NCBI GenBank assembly: GCA_016294165.1
Contig: JAEDCM010000005.1
Location: 1 to 64,000 of the forward strand
Source: Anaeroplasmataceae bacterium
GTDB lineage: Bacteria > Bacillota_I > Bacilli_A > Acholeplasmatales > JAEDCM01
Direction: 5' to 3'
Length of the DNA stretch: 64,000 bases
The translations under genes were made by a program, and so were the position numbers. This document shows, piece after piece, positions 1 to 8,503 of the stretch (positions are counted from its first letter, which is position 1; every line of letters begins with the position of its first letter). Below the pieces are notes generated by a model that was given only the letters and a program-made list of their open reading frames with translations, searched no databases and had not been told where the DNA came from.

Positions 1-60
1 AATTAACTTTATTAAAAAAGTTTAAATTTATACTTGATTAATAATAGTTAATCACCCCCA

Positions 61-90
61 TAGAGAAAAATCCACCAATGGTGGATTATT
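61..90 (-). terminator. Terminator of the rimP-rbfA operon
   Basis: Stem AATCCACC/GGTGGATT (69-76 with 80-87) with a 3-nt loop is followed on the minus strand by a T-rich run (TTTTTCTCT). The hairpin includes the rbfA stop codon. Positions 1-60 hold nothing I can identify. Confidence 0.8.
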
Positions 91-421
91 TGATTTCTTT
101 TAAAATACTTTCAATGCGATTACCATATTCTAAGGCCTCATCATATTTAAATACAAACTCAGGAACTCTACGCATTTTTACACGCTTAGCCACCTCACAC
201 TTTAAATAACCTTTGGCATTGTTTAAAGCCTTTAAAGTGACCTTAGCACGTTCCTTATCACCCAAAACTGTAAAGTAGATATTTGCAATACCTAAATCAG
301 TTGTTAATCTTACTTCAGTAATATTGATATATCCAATTTTAAGATCTCTTGTATCATTTAATAAAATAGTTGATAACTCACGTTGCATTTGTGAAGCTAA
401 TCTATCAGTATTAAGTGACAT
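86..421 (-). CDS. rbfA: Ribosome-binding factor A
   Basis: RbfA binds the 30S subunit during late 16S rRNA maturation. The 111-residue product has the usual family length and the single KH-like fold, with the N-terminal pattern R(L/M)..Q...E....L and a conserved central segment (IGYINITEVRLTTDLGIANI). It is the last gene of the rimP-nusA-ylxR-ylxQ-infB-rbfA operon, 1 nt after infB, and its stop codon lies inside the operon terminator. The order is the same as in Bacillus, which supports the call. Confidence 0.95.
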   Translation of the reverse strand: MSLNTDRLASQMQRELSTILLNDTRDLKIGYINITEVRLTTDLGIANIYFTVLGDKERAKVTLKALNNAKGYLKCEVAKRVKMRRVPEFVFKYDEALEYGNRIESILKEIK

Positions 422-422
422 A

Positions 423-2231
423 CTATCTCTCCTTTTCCTTCATGATAGAAGTTTCAAATACATCTAACTCCTTGATATCATTAAAGTTTTCAATTGTAAT
501 ACCACATTCATATCCGGCTTTAACTTCCTTTGCATCATCCTTAAAACGCTTTAATGAAGCCATTTTACCTTCATAAATAACTATTCCATCACGAATAATA
601 CGAACTAATGAATTTCTTTCAATATGCCCATCAGTTACATAACATCCGGCAACTGTACCAACCTTAGAAATCTTAAATACATTACGTACCTCAGCGCTAC
701 CTGTAACAATCTCTTCATAAACTGGATCAAGCATACCCTTCATCGCAGCTTCAATTTCCTCAAGAACCTTATAAATGATATTGTATAATCTGATTTCAAC
801 ACCATGATTTAAAGCACTTTCACGAACTGACGCTGATGGACGAACATTAAATCCTATGATTATGGCATCACTTGCATTAGCTAAAGTAACATCCGTATCC
901 GTAATAGCTCCTACGCTACCTCTAATAACATTAACTTTAATATCCTCAACGTTTAATTTTTCTAGTGATGCTTTTAAGGCCTCAACTGAACCTTGAGTAT
1001 CACCTTTAATTATTAATTTAATTTCTCTCGTGTCTCCATCCTTGAATAGTCCTTCAAGAGTTGTGACCTTTTGTGGCTTATTAAGCGCTTCTTTCTCACG
1101 ATAAGCGCGCTCTTCAGCAACCTTTCGTGCTTCCTTAATATCAAAGACAGCCATAAATTTATCTCCAGCTTGTGGTACCTCTTCTAAACCTGTAATCTCC
1201 ACAGCCATTGATGGACCTGCTTCATCATATTTTTTAAATGTATCATCAACCATTGTTTTAATTTTACCAAAGGTATTTCCAATGATGATATTATCTCCAA
1301 CCTTTAATGTACCATTAGCTACAATAACAGTTGCGGTAGGCCCTGTATTTTTATCAAGACGAGCCTCAATAACCGTACCTGTACCTAAACGATTTGGATT
1401 GGCCTTTAATTCTTCTACATCAGCTGTCAATTGAATCATTTCTAATAATTCATCAACACCAGTACCCTTCAATGCTGAGATTGGAACAAAAATCGTTTTT
1501 CCACCCCATGCCTCTGGAAGTAGGCCATAATTTGATAACTCTTGCATTACGCGATCAGGATTAGCAGTTGGCTTATCCATTTTATTAACAGCAACGATAA
1601 TTGGACATCCAGCCGCCTTGGCATGAGCAATCGCCTCTTCAGTTTGTGGCATAACTCCATCATCAGCTGCAACAACTAATACAGTGATATCAGTAACCTT
1701 AGCTCCACGCGCACGCATTTCGGTAAATGCTGCATGACCTGGAGTATCAATAAATGTTATATATTCGCCATTTTTCTTTACCTGATAAGCTCCAATATGT
1801 TGAGTAATTCCACCAGCTTCTCCTGAAGCAACTCGCGTATGTCTAATTGTATCAAGTAATGTTGTTTTACCATGGTCAACATGTCCCATGATTGTAACAA
1901 CTGGTGGACGCTTAACTAAGTTTTCTTCCTCATCATCATTAACAAACTCATCAAAACGAGTAATATCTGTTACAACCTCATCAACTAATTCAATTTCATA
2001 ATCAAAAGCAATTTCCTCTAAAGTATCTCTACTTACTACTTGGTTCATGTTAGCCATTACTCCAAGTTTCATAAGCTTTTTGATAATTTCTGCAACAGGA
2101 ATCTCAATAGCCTTTGCAAATTCAGAAATTGTCATATCCTTTGTGTAAACAGCTGTACCTTTTTTTATGGTTTGTTGTTTTTTAGGAACGTTACTGATTC
2201 GTTCCTCCTTTTTCTTCATCTTTTTTGCCAT
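423..2231 (-). CDS. infB: Translation initiation factor IF-2 (short form)
   Basis: IF-2 is the GTPase that delivers initiator tRNA to the ribosome. Visible parts: a basic N-terminus, an IF2-N helical domain around residues 30-85, the P-loop GHVDHGKT near residue 117, DTPGHAAF, NKMD, and beta-barrel domains to the C-terminus. At about 602 residues it is shorter than typical Bacillus IF-2 because the long linker N-terminal domain is nearly absent, as in other reduced AT-rich Firmicutes and Mollicutes. I place the start at the ATG at 2231 because AAAGGATG lies at a suitable distance upstream; a GTG three codons earlier (2240) is less likely. The gene overlaps the end of ylxQ by about 40 nt, suggesting translational coupling. 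Confidence 0.96.
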   Translation of the reverse strand: MAKKMKKKEERISNVPKKQQTIKKGTAVYTKDMTISEFAKAIEIPVAEIIKKLMKLGVMANMNQVVSRDTLEEIAFDYEIELVDEVVTDITRFDEFVNDDEEENLVKRPPVVTIMGHVDHGKTTLLDTIRHTRVASGEAGGITQHIGAYQVKKNGEYITFIDTPGHAAFTEMRARGAKVTDITVLVVAADDGVMPQTEEAIAHAKAAGCPIIVAVNKMDKPTANPDRVMQELSNYGLLPEAWGGKTIFVPISALKGTGVDELLEMIQLTADVEELKANPNRLGTGTVIEARLDKNTGPTATVIVANGTLKVGDNIIIGNTFGKIKTMVDDTFKKYDEAGPSMAVEITGLEEVPQAGDKFMAVFDIKEARKVAEERAYREKEALNKPQKVTTLEGLFKDGDTREIKLIIKGDTQGSVEALKASLEKLNVEDIKVNVIRGSVGAITDTDVTLANASDAIIIGFNVRPSASVRESALNHGVEIRLYNIIYKVLEEIEAAMKGMLDPVYEEIVTGSAEVRNVFKISKVGTVAGCYVTDGHIERNSLVRIIRDGIVIYEGKMASLKRFKDDAKEVKAGYECGITIENFNDIKELDVFETSIMKEKER

Positions 2232-2532
2232 AGCAATCACATCCTTTTTTCATAATACTAATAGCAAATCCATTATCTAATATACCAACAACCATTCGGT
2301 TATCCTTCCCAATAGCCGCTGATAATTCGTATGATGTATATGTAGTACATACATCGACATTATAATATTTTGCTTTATCTGTTACTCTTTTGAAGGTATT
2401 TTTACCAGCATCACTTGCTAGAAAAACAAGATAAACCCTTTTATTTCTTATGGCATCAACTACAAAGCTTTCGCCTGTAACAATCTTACGAGCCCTTGTG
2501 GCTAATCCAAGCATACTTAACACATTATCCAT
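2191..2532 (-). CDS. ylxQ: L7Ae-family ribosomal/RNA-binding protein YlxQ
   Basis: A 113-residue member of the L7Ae/L30e/S12e family that recognises kink-turn RNA. The N-terminus NVLSMLGLATRARKIVTGE matches the conserved start of the family, and the LVFLASDAGKNTFKRV segment carries the conserved ASD motif. The C-terminal tail (CDCYGKKDEEKGG) overlaps the start of infB in another frame. It starts inside the end of ylxR, so ylxR-ylxQ-infB are packed without gaps. In B. subtilis this gene occupies the same position. Confidence 0.9.
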   Translation of the reverse strand: MDNVLSMLGLATRARKIVTGESFVVDAIRNKRVYLVFLASDAGKNTFKRVTDKAKYYNVDVCTTYTSYELSAAIGKDNRMVVGILDNGFAISIMKKGCDCYGKKDEEKGGTNQ

Positions 2533-2788
2533 TAATAAGTCCTAGCAATTCTTCAAAAATTTCATCAGGAATACTAACCTCTAATTTACGATCAAGAGCC
2601 TTAGTTTTTTTAGCTTTAAGAATAACTTCCTTATCTAAAGTAAGGTATGCACCACGTCCAGGCGCCTTACCAACTAAATCAACACTAACAATACCTTCTT
2701 TATTACGAACAATACGCACTAATTCTTTTTTTGGTCGTTGAACATTAGTAACTGCACATGTTCTCATTGGTATTTTTTTTACCTTCAT
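2525..2788 (-). CDS. ylxR: YlxR/RnpM family RNA-binding protein (DUF448)
   Basis: An 87-residue YlxR-family protein. The motif PMRTCAVTNVQRPKKELVRIVR near the N-terminus is the family signature (usually PxRxCxxxxxxxxKxxLxRxV), and the later GKAPGRGAYL is the second conserved block. B. subtilis YlxR (RnpM) binds and modulates RNase P; the same role here is inference. The start has a good ribosome site (GAGGTGAAGGA). It lies between nusA and ylxQ as in Bacillus. Confidence 0.92.
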   Translation of the reverse strand: MKVKKIPMRTCAVTNVQRPKKELVRIVRNKEGIVSVDLVGKAPGRGAYLTLDKEVILKAKKTKALDRKLEVSIPDEIFEELLGLING

Positions 2789-2803
2789 ATTCCTTCACCT
2801 CAA

Positions 2804-3880
2804 TTAAAATGAAAGTCCTTCTTTTCTAGCATCTGAAGAAGATTTGATATCGATTTTCCATCCACATGATTGAACAGCTAATCGAACATTTTGTCCTTGA
2901 CGCCCAATCGCTAAGCTTAATTGATCATCTGGAACAATAACTAAAGATGTTTTATTTTTAACATCAACATCGATTACCGCTTCGACATCAGCTGGTTGTA
3001 ATGAGTTAGCAATTAATTCCTCAGGTGTAGAACTATAGCGATATAAATCAATTTTTTCACCATTTAAAGCATTAACGATTTCTTTAATTCTTGTTCCACC
3101 TTCACCAACACATGATCCGATAGCATCAACGTTAGCATCATTTGAATAAATTGCAATTTTTGTACGATCGCCAGCATCTCTTGCAATACCTTTAATCTCA
3201 ATAATTCCTTCAGCAATCTCAGGAATATAAGCCTCCATTAGTCTTGTAACTAGGTTCTTATCTGATCTAGAAACAAAAATTTTTGGACCTTTAGTTCCAG
3301 CTTCAACAGAAGCTAAATATACCTTAATTCGGCTTCCAACAACTAAATCATCATTAGCTAGAATCTCTCTTTGTGGTAGTAATGTTGTTGTGTTCATTCC
3401 TAAAGATAATGTTGCACCCTTTTCATTAATAGAGATAACTTCAGCTGTAATCATTTCATTTTCATATTTTTTGAAATATTCATAAACATTTTCTTTTTCA
3501 ACACTCTTTAATGATTGATTGAAAACTTGTTTTCCAGTTGATGTCGCAAAACGCCCAAAATCCTTAGTATTAACAACTTGCTCAACTAGGTCTCCTAATT
3601 TATATTTATTAGAAATTTTCTTAGCATCTGCTAATAAGATTTCTGAATATTCATGTTCTTTAGTCATTGGATCACTATATTCAGAAACAACTAAGTGTTG
3701 TGAATATAATAAAATCTCATGCTTTTCAGGTCTGAATTCCACTCTAGCACTTACATTTGGGCACGCCTTTTGAAATGCTTTAATCATACCTTTTGCTGCT
3801 GCATCTAATGCTTGCTCTTGAGTTATTTTCTTTTCCTCTGCAATAACTTCAATTTGTTTAAAAAATTCCTTACTAATCAT
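2804..3880 (-). CDS. nusA: Transcription termination/antitermination factor NusA
   Basis: NusA binds RNA polymerase and controls pausing and termination. The 358-residue protein has the N-terminal polymerase-binding domain (1-125), an S1 domain (about 133-200) and two KH domains, with the conserved DAIGSCVGEGGTRI (KH1) and SLAIGRQGQNVRLA (KH2) motifs. It stops after KH2, like other Firmicute NusA, without the acidic repeats found in E. coli. The ribosome site GGAGG precedes the ATG. It lies 8 nt downstream of rimP. Confidence 0.97.
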   Translation of the reverse strand: MISKEFFKQIEVIAEEKKITQEQALDAAAKGMIKAFQKACPNVSARVEFRPEKHEILLYSQHLVVSEYSDPMTKEHEYSEILLADAKKISNKYKLGDLVEQVVNTKDFGRFATSTGKQVFNQSLKSVEKENVYEYFKKYENEMITAEVISINEKGATLSLGMNTTTLLPQREILANDDLVVGSRIKVYLASVEAGTKGPKIFVSRSDKNLVTRLMEAYIPEIAEGIIEIKGIARDAGDRTKIAIYSNDANVDAIGSCVGEGGTRIKEIVNALNGEKIDLYRYSSTPEELIANSLQPADVEAVIDVDVKNKTSLVIVPDDQLSLAIGRQGQNVRLAVQSCGWKIDIKSSSDARKEGLSF

Positions 3881-3888
3881 ATTTCCTC

Positions 3889-4320
3889 CTAGAATTTAAC
3901 GCTTAAACGGATTAAGCTAATATCTCCTTTTTTAATTTCATATTTTCTAATTCTACCTTTTTCATTAACAGAAACAACAATTGTTTCATCTCTATTTTCT
4001 AATAAATACCCTAGGTATTCCTTATTAGCTTTTACAAAAACATATGAATCAATGTAATCATCTAGCTCATCAAATGATATTTCGTGCTCAGCGCCTCTTG
4101 AGCAAACCTCAAGCATATATTCCGTTGATGAAATATCATCATCGATTCTTTCGCTGATAAATTCATTTACCTCTGCTAGCTCTTCAACATCAATTCCTCC
4201 TGGCTTATCAACCGCAATTCGTAGTATCTTCATACCAAATTCATTAACGAAGTGTAGCTCATATAATTTTAAACCACGACTTTCTAAAAAAGGCATTAGG
4301 ATTTCTTTTATTTTTTCCAT
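3889..4320 (-). CDS. rimP: Ribosome maturation factor RimP
   Basis: RimP assists 30S assembly and heads this operon. I start it at the ATG at 4320 because AAAGGAGC lies just upstream; the open frame extends 17 codons further without a ribosome site. The 143-residue product has the RimP signatures LRIAVDKPGGIDVEELAEVN and YMLEVCSRGAEHEISF (usually YxLEVSSPG; here SRG). Confidence 0.95.
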   Translation of the reverse strand: MEKIKEILMPFLESRGLKLYELHFVNEFGMKILRIAVDKPGGIDVEELAEVNEFISERIDDDISSTEYMLEVCSRGAEHEISFDELDDYIDSYVFVKANKEYLGYLLENRDETIVVSVNEKGRIRKYEIKKGDISLIRLSVKF

Positions 4321-4344
4321 ATTGATGCTCCTTTTCGTATAATA

Positions 4345-4375
4345 ATTAAAATGAGTGAGAACTTTGCTCACTCAT
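4345..4375 (-). promoter_or_regulatory. Leader hairpin of the rimP-nusA operon, possible attenuator
   Basis: A perfect 9-bp stem (ATGAGTGAG with CTCACTCAT, 4351-4359 and 4367-4375) sits in the roughly 70-nt leader between the promoter and rimP. On the transcribed strand it is followed by TTTTAATT, a weak U-run. It could be a partial terminator regulating the operon, for example by NusA itself; that role is inference. Confidence 0.5.
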
Positions 4376-4396
4376 CATCATCCATATACTAACAAT

Positions 4397-4425
4397 ATTA
4401 TACATTATAATAATACAAATGTAAA
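4397..4425 (-). promoter_or_regulatory. Sigma-A type promoter of the rimP operon
   Basis: On the minus strand TTTACA (4425-4420), a 17-nt spacer and TATAAT (4402-4397) form a near-consensus promoter, giving a start near 4390 and a leader of about 70 nt before rimP. Confidence 0.75.
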
Positions 4426-4428
4426 TAG

Positions 4429-5211
4429 TTAATTTTTATTTAACAAATAATCAATTGCTTTAGCTATTCCATCATTTTTAATATCATCAGTTATAAAGCT
4501 ACTTACGCTCTTAGCCAATGGGCTTGCATTACCCATCGCAATTGATAAATTTACATATTTTAACATCTCATAATCATTATTCCCATCGCCAATCGCGATA
4601 GTGTTTTCCCATTTACAATCTAAAATTTCTAGAGCTTTAATGATTCCCGTCTTTTTGCTTTGGTTTTGGCAAATAATATCCGCTCCAGCTTCACCCCATT
4701 TAAAGAACGCAAAGCATGGGAATTTCTCAATCATTTCATCAATTTCTTCATTTGATCCAAAAACCCACGATTGATAAACATCTTCTTTGTAAATAAAATC
4801 CAAATCTGGATCTCCTAAAGTTATACAATATCTGTCAAAGCACTCTTGGACATAATCATTTATTAATGTTACAGCCTCATTTTCAAACCCAACAAAACCC
4901 TGTGGAATATTTTTTTCTAATAAATACGTTTTCAATTCCTCAAGGTTATTTACATTCATAGGATTTTTATATATAATTTTTTCGTCATACATTATTACTT
5001 GACCATTAATTAGAATCTTTAAACGAAATAAATCTTTTATTTCATCTATTACGTTTATGGTTTTATAGGTGCGCCCCGTCGCTAAGGCAAGGATATAATC
5101 TTCATTTTTGCTTAATTCTTTAATTGCTGCAATTGCACTTTTAGGAATTTCAAGATGATCATTATCAAATAGCGTGCCATCTACATCAAAAAAAATGATT
5201 TTTTTATTCAT
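4429..5211 (-). CDS. Cof-type HAD phosphatase
   Basis: A 260-residue haloacid-dehalogenase hydrolase of the Cof/YcsE type, probably acting on a sugar phosphate, flavin precursor or other small phosphorylated metabolite. HAD motif I is FFDVDGTLFD (residues 6-15), motif II is ALATGR, the C2 cap lies between, and motif IV is AIGDGNNDYEML near residue 215. Substrate cannot be told from sequence. Single gene, divergent from RNase J; its stop overlaps the promoter region of the rimP operon. Confidence 0.9.
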   Translation of the reverse strand: MNKKIIFFDVDGTLFDNDHLEIPKSAIAAIKELSKNEDYILALATGRTYKTINVIDEIKDLFRLKILINGQVIMYDEKIIYKNPMNVNNLEELKTYLLEKNIPQGFVGFENEAVTLINDYVQECFDRYCITLGDPDLDFIYKEDVYQSWVFGSNEEIDEMIEKFPCFAFFKWGEAGADIICQNQSKKTGIIKALEILDCKWENTIAIGDGNNDYEMLKYVNLSIAMGNASPLAKSVSSFITDDIKNDGIAKAIDYLLNKN

Positions 5212-5339
5212 TAGTTATCACCAGAATGATTTTAACATAAAAATAGTTTTTTTTGCAAATAAGATAGAATTTTTTAATAAAATAGGTTAAAATAGATTTA
5301 GATTATAACGATTCTAAAAATTAAAGAAAGGAGATTATT

Positions 5340-7013
5340 ATGCCTAATAAATTATTACAACCAAATGAAATTGGTATTTTTGCTTTGGGTGGATTAGGAG
5401 AAGTTGGAAAAAACATGTACATAATTGAATATGCTGATCAAATATTCATTATCGATTCAGGTATGCTTTTTCCAGATGAACACCTTTTAGGTATTGATTA
5501 CGTTATTCCTGATTATCAATATTTAATTGACAATCAAGAAAAAATCGTTGGATTATTCATTACCCATGGCCATGAGGACCATATTGGTGGAATTCCGTTC
5601 CTACTAAAAAAAGTAAAGATTCCTAAAATATATGCCGCAGGAGTAGCGGTTGATTTAATCGAAAATAAATTACAAGAACACAATTGTGGTAGCACAACAA
5701 TTGTAGAATTTAAGAGCCATTATAAATTCCAATTTAAAAACGTTGAATTATCATTCATCAGACTTAACCACTCAATTCCGGACAGCTTTGCATTTGTCTT
5801 TAAAACACCAGAAGGAAATATTGTCCATACTGGAGATTTCAAATTTGACTTCACACCAGTTGGACCAAGTGCCGAATATGATAAGCTAGCCCAAATTGGT
5901 TCAGAAGGTGTATTGTGCTTGTTAGCTGATAGCACTAATGCTCTTCTAGAAGGCTATACAATAAGCGAAAGCAAGGTTTATAATACAATGCGTGATTTAT
6001 TTGATCACATTGAAGGGCGTATTTTAGTTGCGACCTTTGCTTCTAATATTTATCGTGTTCAACAGATTGTTGATGCATCAATGCTATACAACCGTAAAGT
6101 CGCAGTGTTTGGCCGTTCTATGGAAAAAACAATTGAGATTGGGCAACAGGTTGGATACATTAAGGCTAAAAAAGGAACGTTCATCACTCCAGAAGAGATT
6201 CCCAATTATCCAGCTAATGAAATCACTATTTTATGTACTGGTTCACAAGGTGAACCATTAGCCGCATTAAGTCGTATTGCTAATGGAACCCATCGTCAAA
6301 TTAAACAAATTCCTGGTGATACAGTTATCTTCTCTAGCTCACCAATTCCAGGAAACAGCGAATTTGTAAATCGTACAATCAACCTATTATTTAAAAACGG
6401 AGCTAATGTTATTGTCAATTCTCCTCTTACTGATACTCATACATCAGGACATGCGGCCCAAGGTGAATTAAAGTTGATGCAGGCATTAACTCGCCCAAAA
6501 TATTTTATGCCAATTCATGGTGAACATCGTATGTTAGTAAGTCATGCTAATCTAGCTGTTGAATGTGGAGTTAAGGAAGCTAATACTTTTGTTTTAGATA
6601 ACGGAAATGTTTTAGCCCTTACTAAGGATAGTGCGCGTATTGCTGGTAATGTTCCAGCCGGTGATGTTTACGTTGATGGAACTAATATCGGTGATATCGG
6701 CGGAATAACTATTAAAGAAAGACGCTTGTTAAGTGAAGAGGGTCTTCTAACTGTTATCGCTACTGTTAATACAAAAACAAACACTCTTGTTTTAGATCCA
6801 ACTATCATTTCTCGCGGGTTTGTTTATATGAAAAATAGTGAAGATTTAACTAATAAAATTACAAATTTGACAAAAGAAATTGTCAATGTAGAATTAGAAA
6901 AGAATACTCCAATTACAGCTATTAAGCAAATAATTTTAGATAATGTTAATAAGCTAATAATTGAAGCAACCGATCGTAAACCATTAGTCTTCCCAATAAT
7001 CATGGAAATCTAA
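5340..7013 (+). CDS. rnj: Ribonuclease J
   Basis: RNase J is the endo/5'-3' exoribonuclease that takes the central place in mRNA decay and rRNA processing in Firmicutes. The 557-residue product has the metallo-beta-lactamase motif HGHEDHIGG (about residue 76-84), the GDFKFD and ADSTN motifs of the beta-CASP group, and the PIHGEHRML segment. It ends with the RNase J C-terminal domain. GAAAGGAGATTATT precedes the ATG. Only one RNase J lies in this window, so J1 versus J2 cannot be decided. Its 3' end overlaps the convergent murI-like gene by 30 nt. Confidence 0.95.
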   Translation: MPNKLLQPNEIGIFALGGLGEVGKNMYIIEYADQIFIIDSGMLFPDEHLLGIDYVIPDYQYLIDNQEKIVGLFITHGHEDHIGGIPFLLKKVKIPKIYAAGVAVDLIENKLQEHNCGSTTIVEFKSHYKFQFKNVELSFIRLNHSIPDSFAFVFKTPEGNIVHTGDFKFDFTPVGPSAEYDKLAQIGSEGVLCLLADSTNALLEGYTISESKVYNTMRDLFDHIEGRILVATFASNIYRVQQIVDASMLYNRKVAVFGRSMEKTIEIGQQVGYIKAKKGTFITPEEIPNYPANEITILCTGSQGEPLAALSRIANGTHRQIKQIPGDTVIFSSSPIPGNSEFVNRTINLLFKNGANVIVNSPLTDTHTSGHAAQGELKLMQALTRPKYFMPIHGEHRMLVSHANLAVECGVKEANTFVLDNGNVLALTKDSARIAGNVPAGDVYVDGTNIGDIGGITIKERRLLSEEGLLTVIATVNTKTNTLVLDPTIISRGFVYMKNSEDLTNKITNLTKEIVNVELEKNTPITAIKQIILDNVNKLIIEATDRKPLVFPIIMEI

Positions 7014-7535
7014 TTCATCCTGTGACAGAATATTAAGGCCTCTGAAGGCCTTTTTTTCTTTTATAAAATGCGTACATCCAAGAATCAATAAATCCACCTT
7101 AGGTATTTTTATATCTAGGCTAAATTTTGATTCTTCGATTTCCTTTATTTCCTTTGAAGCATCATAAGCCCATATTATATTCAATCTTTTTTGATAATAA
7201 TTTGATTGTATCGTATATTTTGATGCCATTAGACCAATATTTTGATATTTTTTAGCATATTCAATTGTTTTATCAGTAATCCTTATCACCTTTGCATTTT
7301 GATAATCCTTAAGTGCGATACTTAAGGTATTGCAGGCAATTAATATATAGTCACATTTATCTAAATAATCAATTAACTCAACTCCTCGATTATATAAGAT
7401 TTTATGTTCCTTTTCTCCATATGGGAAAAAAGCTTTATCAAGCAAGACTGTATAATAAAAAAAGGGAAAACGTTTCTTGAAACTTAAATAAAAGCTTCTT
7501 CCACCTTCCCCTGAGTCAATAATACCGATGTTCAT
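6984..7535 (-). CDS. murI: Short glutamate racemase-like protein
   Basis: Glutamate racemase makes D-glutamate for peptidoglycan. The product begins MNIGIIDSGEGG, has the FPYGEK loop, the first catalytic cysteine in IACNT, and the second in LILGCTHF, so both halves of the active site are recognisable. It is only 183 residues, against roughly 260 for the family: the loop that normally carries the PFVE segment is shortened and the C-terminal helices after CTH are largely gone. I start at the ATG at 7535 (AAGGAGTG upstream); the open frame extends further without a ribosome site. It follows the exonuclease gene by 4 nt. It may be a minimal racemase or a homologue with another role. Confidence 0.75.
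   Translation of the reverse strand: MNIGIIDSGEGGRSFYLSFKKRFPFFYYTVLLDKAFFPYGEKEHKILYNRGVELIDYLDKCDYILIACNTLSIALKDYQNAKVIRITDKTIEYAKKYQNIGLMASKYTIQSNYYQKRLNIIWAYDASKEIKEIEESKFSLDIKIPKVDLLILGCTHFIKEKKAFRGLNILSQDELDFHDYWED
7035..7060 (+). terminator. Terminator of rnj
   Basis: AAGGCC/GGCCTT stem (7035-7040, 7047-7052) followed by a run of seven T on the plus strand. It lies inside the 3' coding part of the convergent racemase gene. Confidence 0.85.
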
Positions 7536-7539
7536 CAAA

Positions 7540-8403
7540 TCACTCCTTAGGAAAAATGAAACGTTTTTCTCCACTGACGATTTTTTTGAATTCAAAAAAT
7601 ACTTCTTTTGTTACAAAGGCATCAGTAAATGCATCATGCTTTTGTTCAAAATCATTTCCGGTATAAATACGATAGGCATTGAATAATCCTAAATCATTTT
7701 TTAAATTAAAATAGTTCTTTTGAAGTTGTAATATATTAACTGTCGTCATTTTTAAAGGAAGAACGTTATTATATTTATATGAATCCTTTAACGCTAATAT
7801 ATCATTTTTACCCCAAACAATCACAACTGGATGATATTTTTTTAAATATTCATCAAATTCATTATAAAACTCTTGATATGTTAATCCATTATCAAAAACG
7901 GTCTCATCAATTTTTAAAAATTCCTTAGTTCTTCTACTAAGTCTTTCAGTCAAAGTAGGTCTAATGTAATTGCTTTCCTTCGCAAGAGTATTTCCATACT
8001 TATCAGTAATCAAAAATCCTGCTTGAATAATTTCAGATTTAAAATTTGCTGGATTGTGTCCTGGCATGGTCATCTCTAAGTCTAGAAACATGATATTTTC
8101 GAATCCTTTAAAAAGCTCTTTTATTCCTGATTTTATAATCTTAAGGTCATAAAAGAACTCTTCTCTAAAACGTAATTTACGCATGATAAAAATGAAATGC
8201 TCAACGGTATGTGCTTCCTTCTTATCAACGATTCTTACCTTATCACTATATTCGAAGGAAATCAAAGAACCCTTGAAAAGATATCTTTGAAATTTCTTTA
8301 TTAAACTGTGTTGTAAATAAAAAAAGTATAGTCTTTTTCGATGTAAAATTGAAAAATATCTTTTTTCAAGATTTACGCTGTGAATTACTCCTGTTTTTCT
8401 CAT
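7540..8403 (-). CDS. DEDDh 3'-5' exonuclease (DnaQ/KapD-like)
   Basis: The C-terminal part (from about residue 105) is an RNase T/DnaQ-type exonuclease: motif I FLDLEMT, motif II WGKND, and motif III HDAFTDA near residue 258, which is the DEDDh pattern. It resembles KapD, the sporulation kinase inhibitor-like exonuclease, and ERI-type RNases. The first 100 residues form a basic beta-rich region of unknown role, possibly nucleic acid binding. AGGTGAGAAA precedes the ATG. It is cotranscribed with the racemase-like gene. Confidence 0.8.
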   Translation of the reverse strand: MRKTGVIHSVNLEKRYFSILHRKRLYFFYLQHSLIKKFQRYLFKGSLISFEYSDKVRIVDKKEAHTVEHFIFIMRKLRFREEFFYDLKIIKSGIKELFKGFENIMFLDLEMTMPGHNPANFKSEIIQAGFLITDKYGNTLAKESNYIRPTLTERLSRRTKEFLKIDETVFDNGLTYQEFYNEFDEYLKKYHPVVIVWGKNDILALKDSYKYNNVLPLKMTTVNILQLQKNYFNLKNDLGLFNAYRIYTGNDFEQKHDAFTDAFVTKEVFFEFKKIVSGEKRFIFPKE

Positions 8404-8464
8404 TTTCTCACCTTTAATAATTCTATCATACTTATTTTATTTTTTAAAGACTTTAATGCATAAT

Positions 8465-8498
8465 AAAATAGGATACTTGAAACCAAGCATCCTATTTA
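8465..8498 (-). terminator. Terminator of the surface-protein operon
   Basis: An imperfect long stem (AATAGGATgCTT ... AAGtATCCTATT) followed on the minus strand by TTTTATT lies just after the lipoprotein stop codon. Confidence 0.8.
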
Positions 8499-8503
8499 TA
8501 CGA

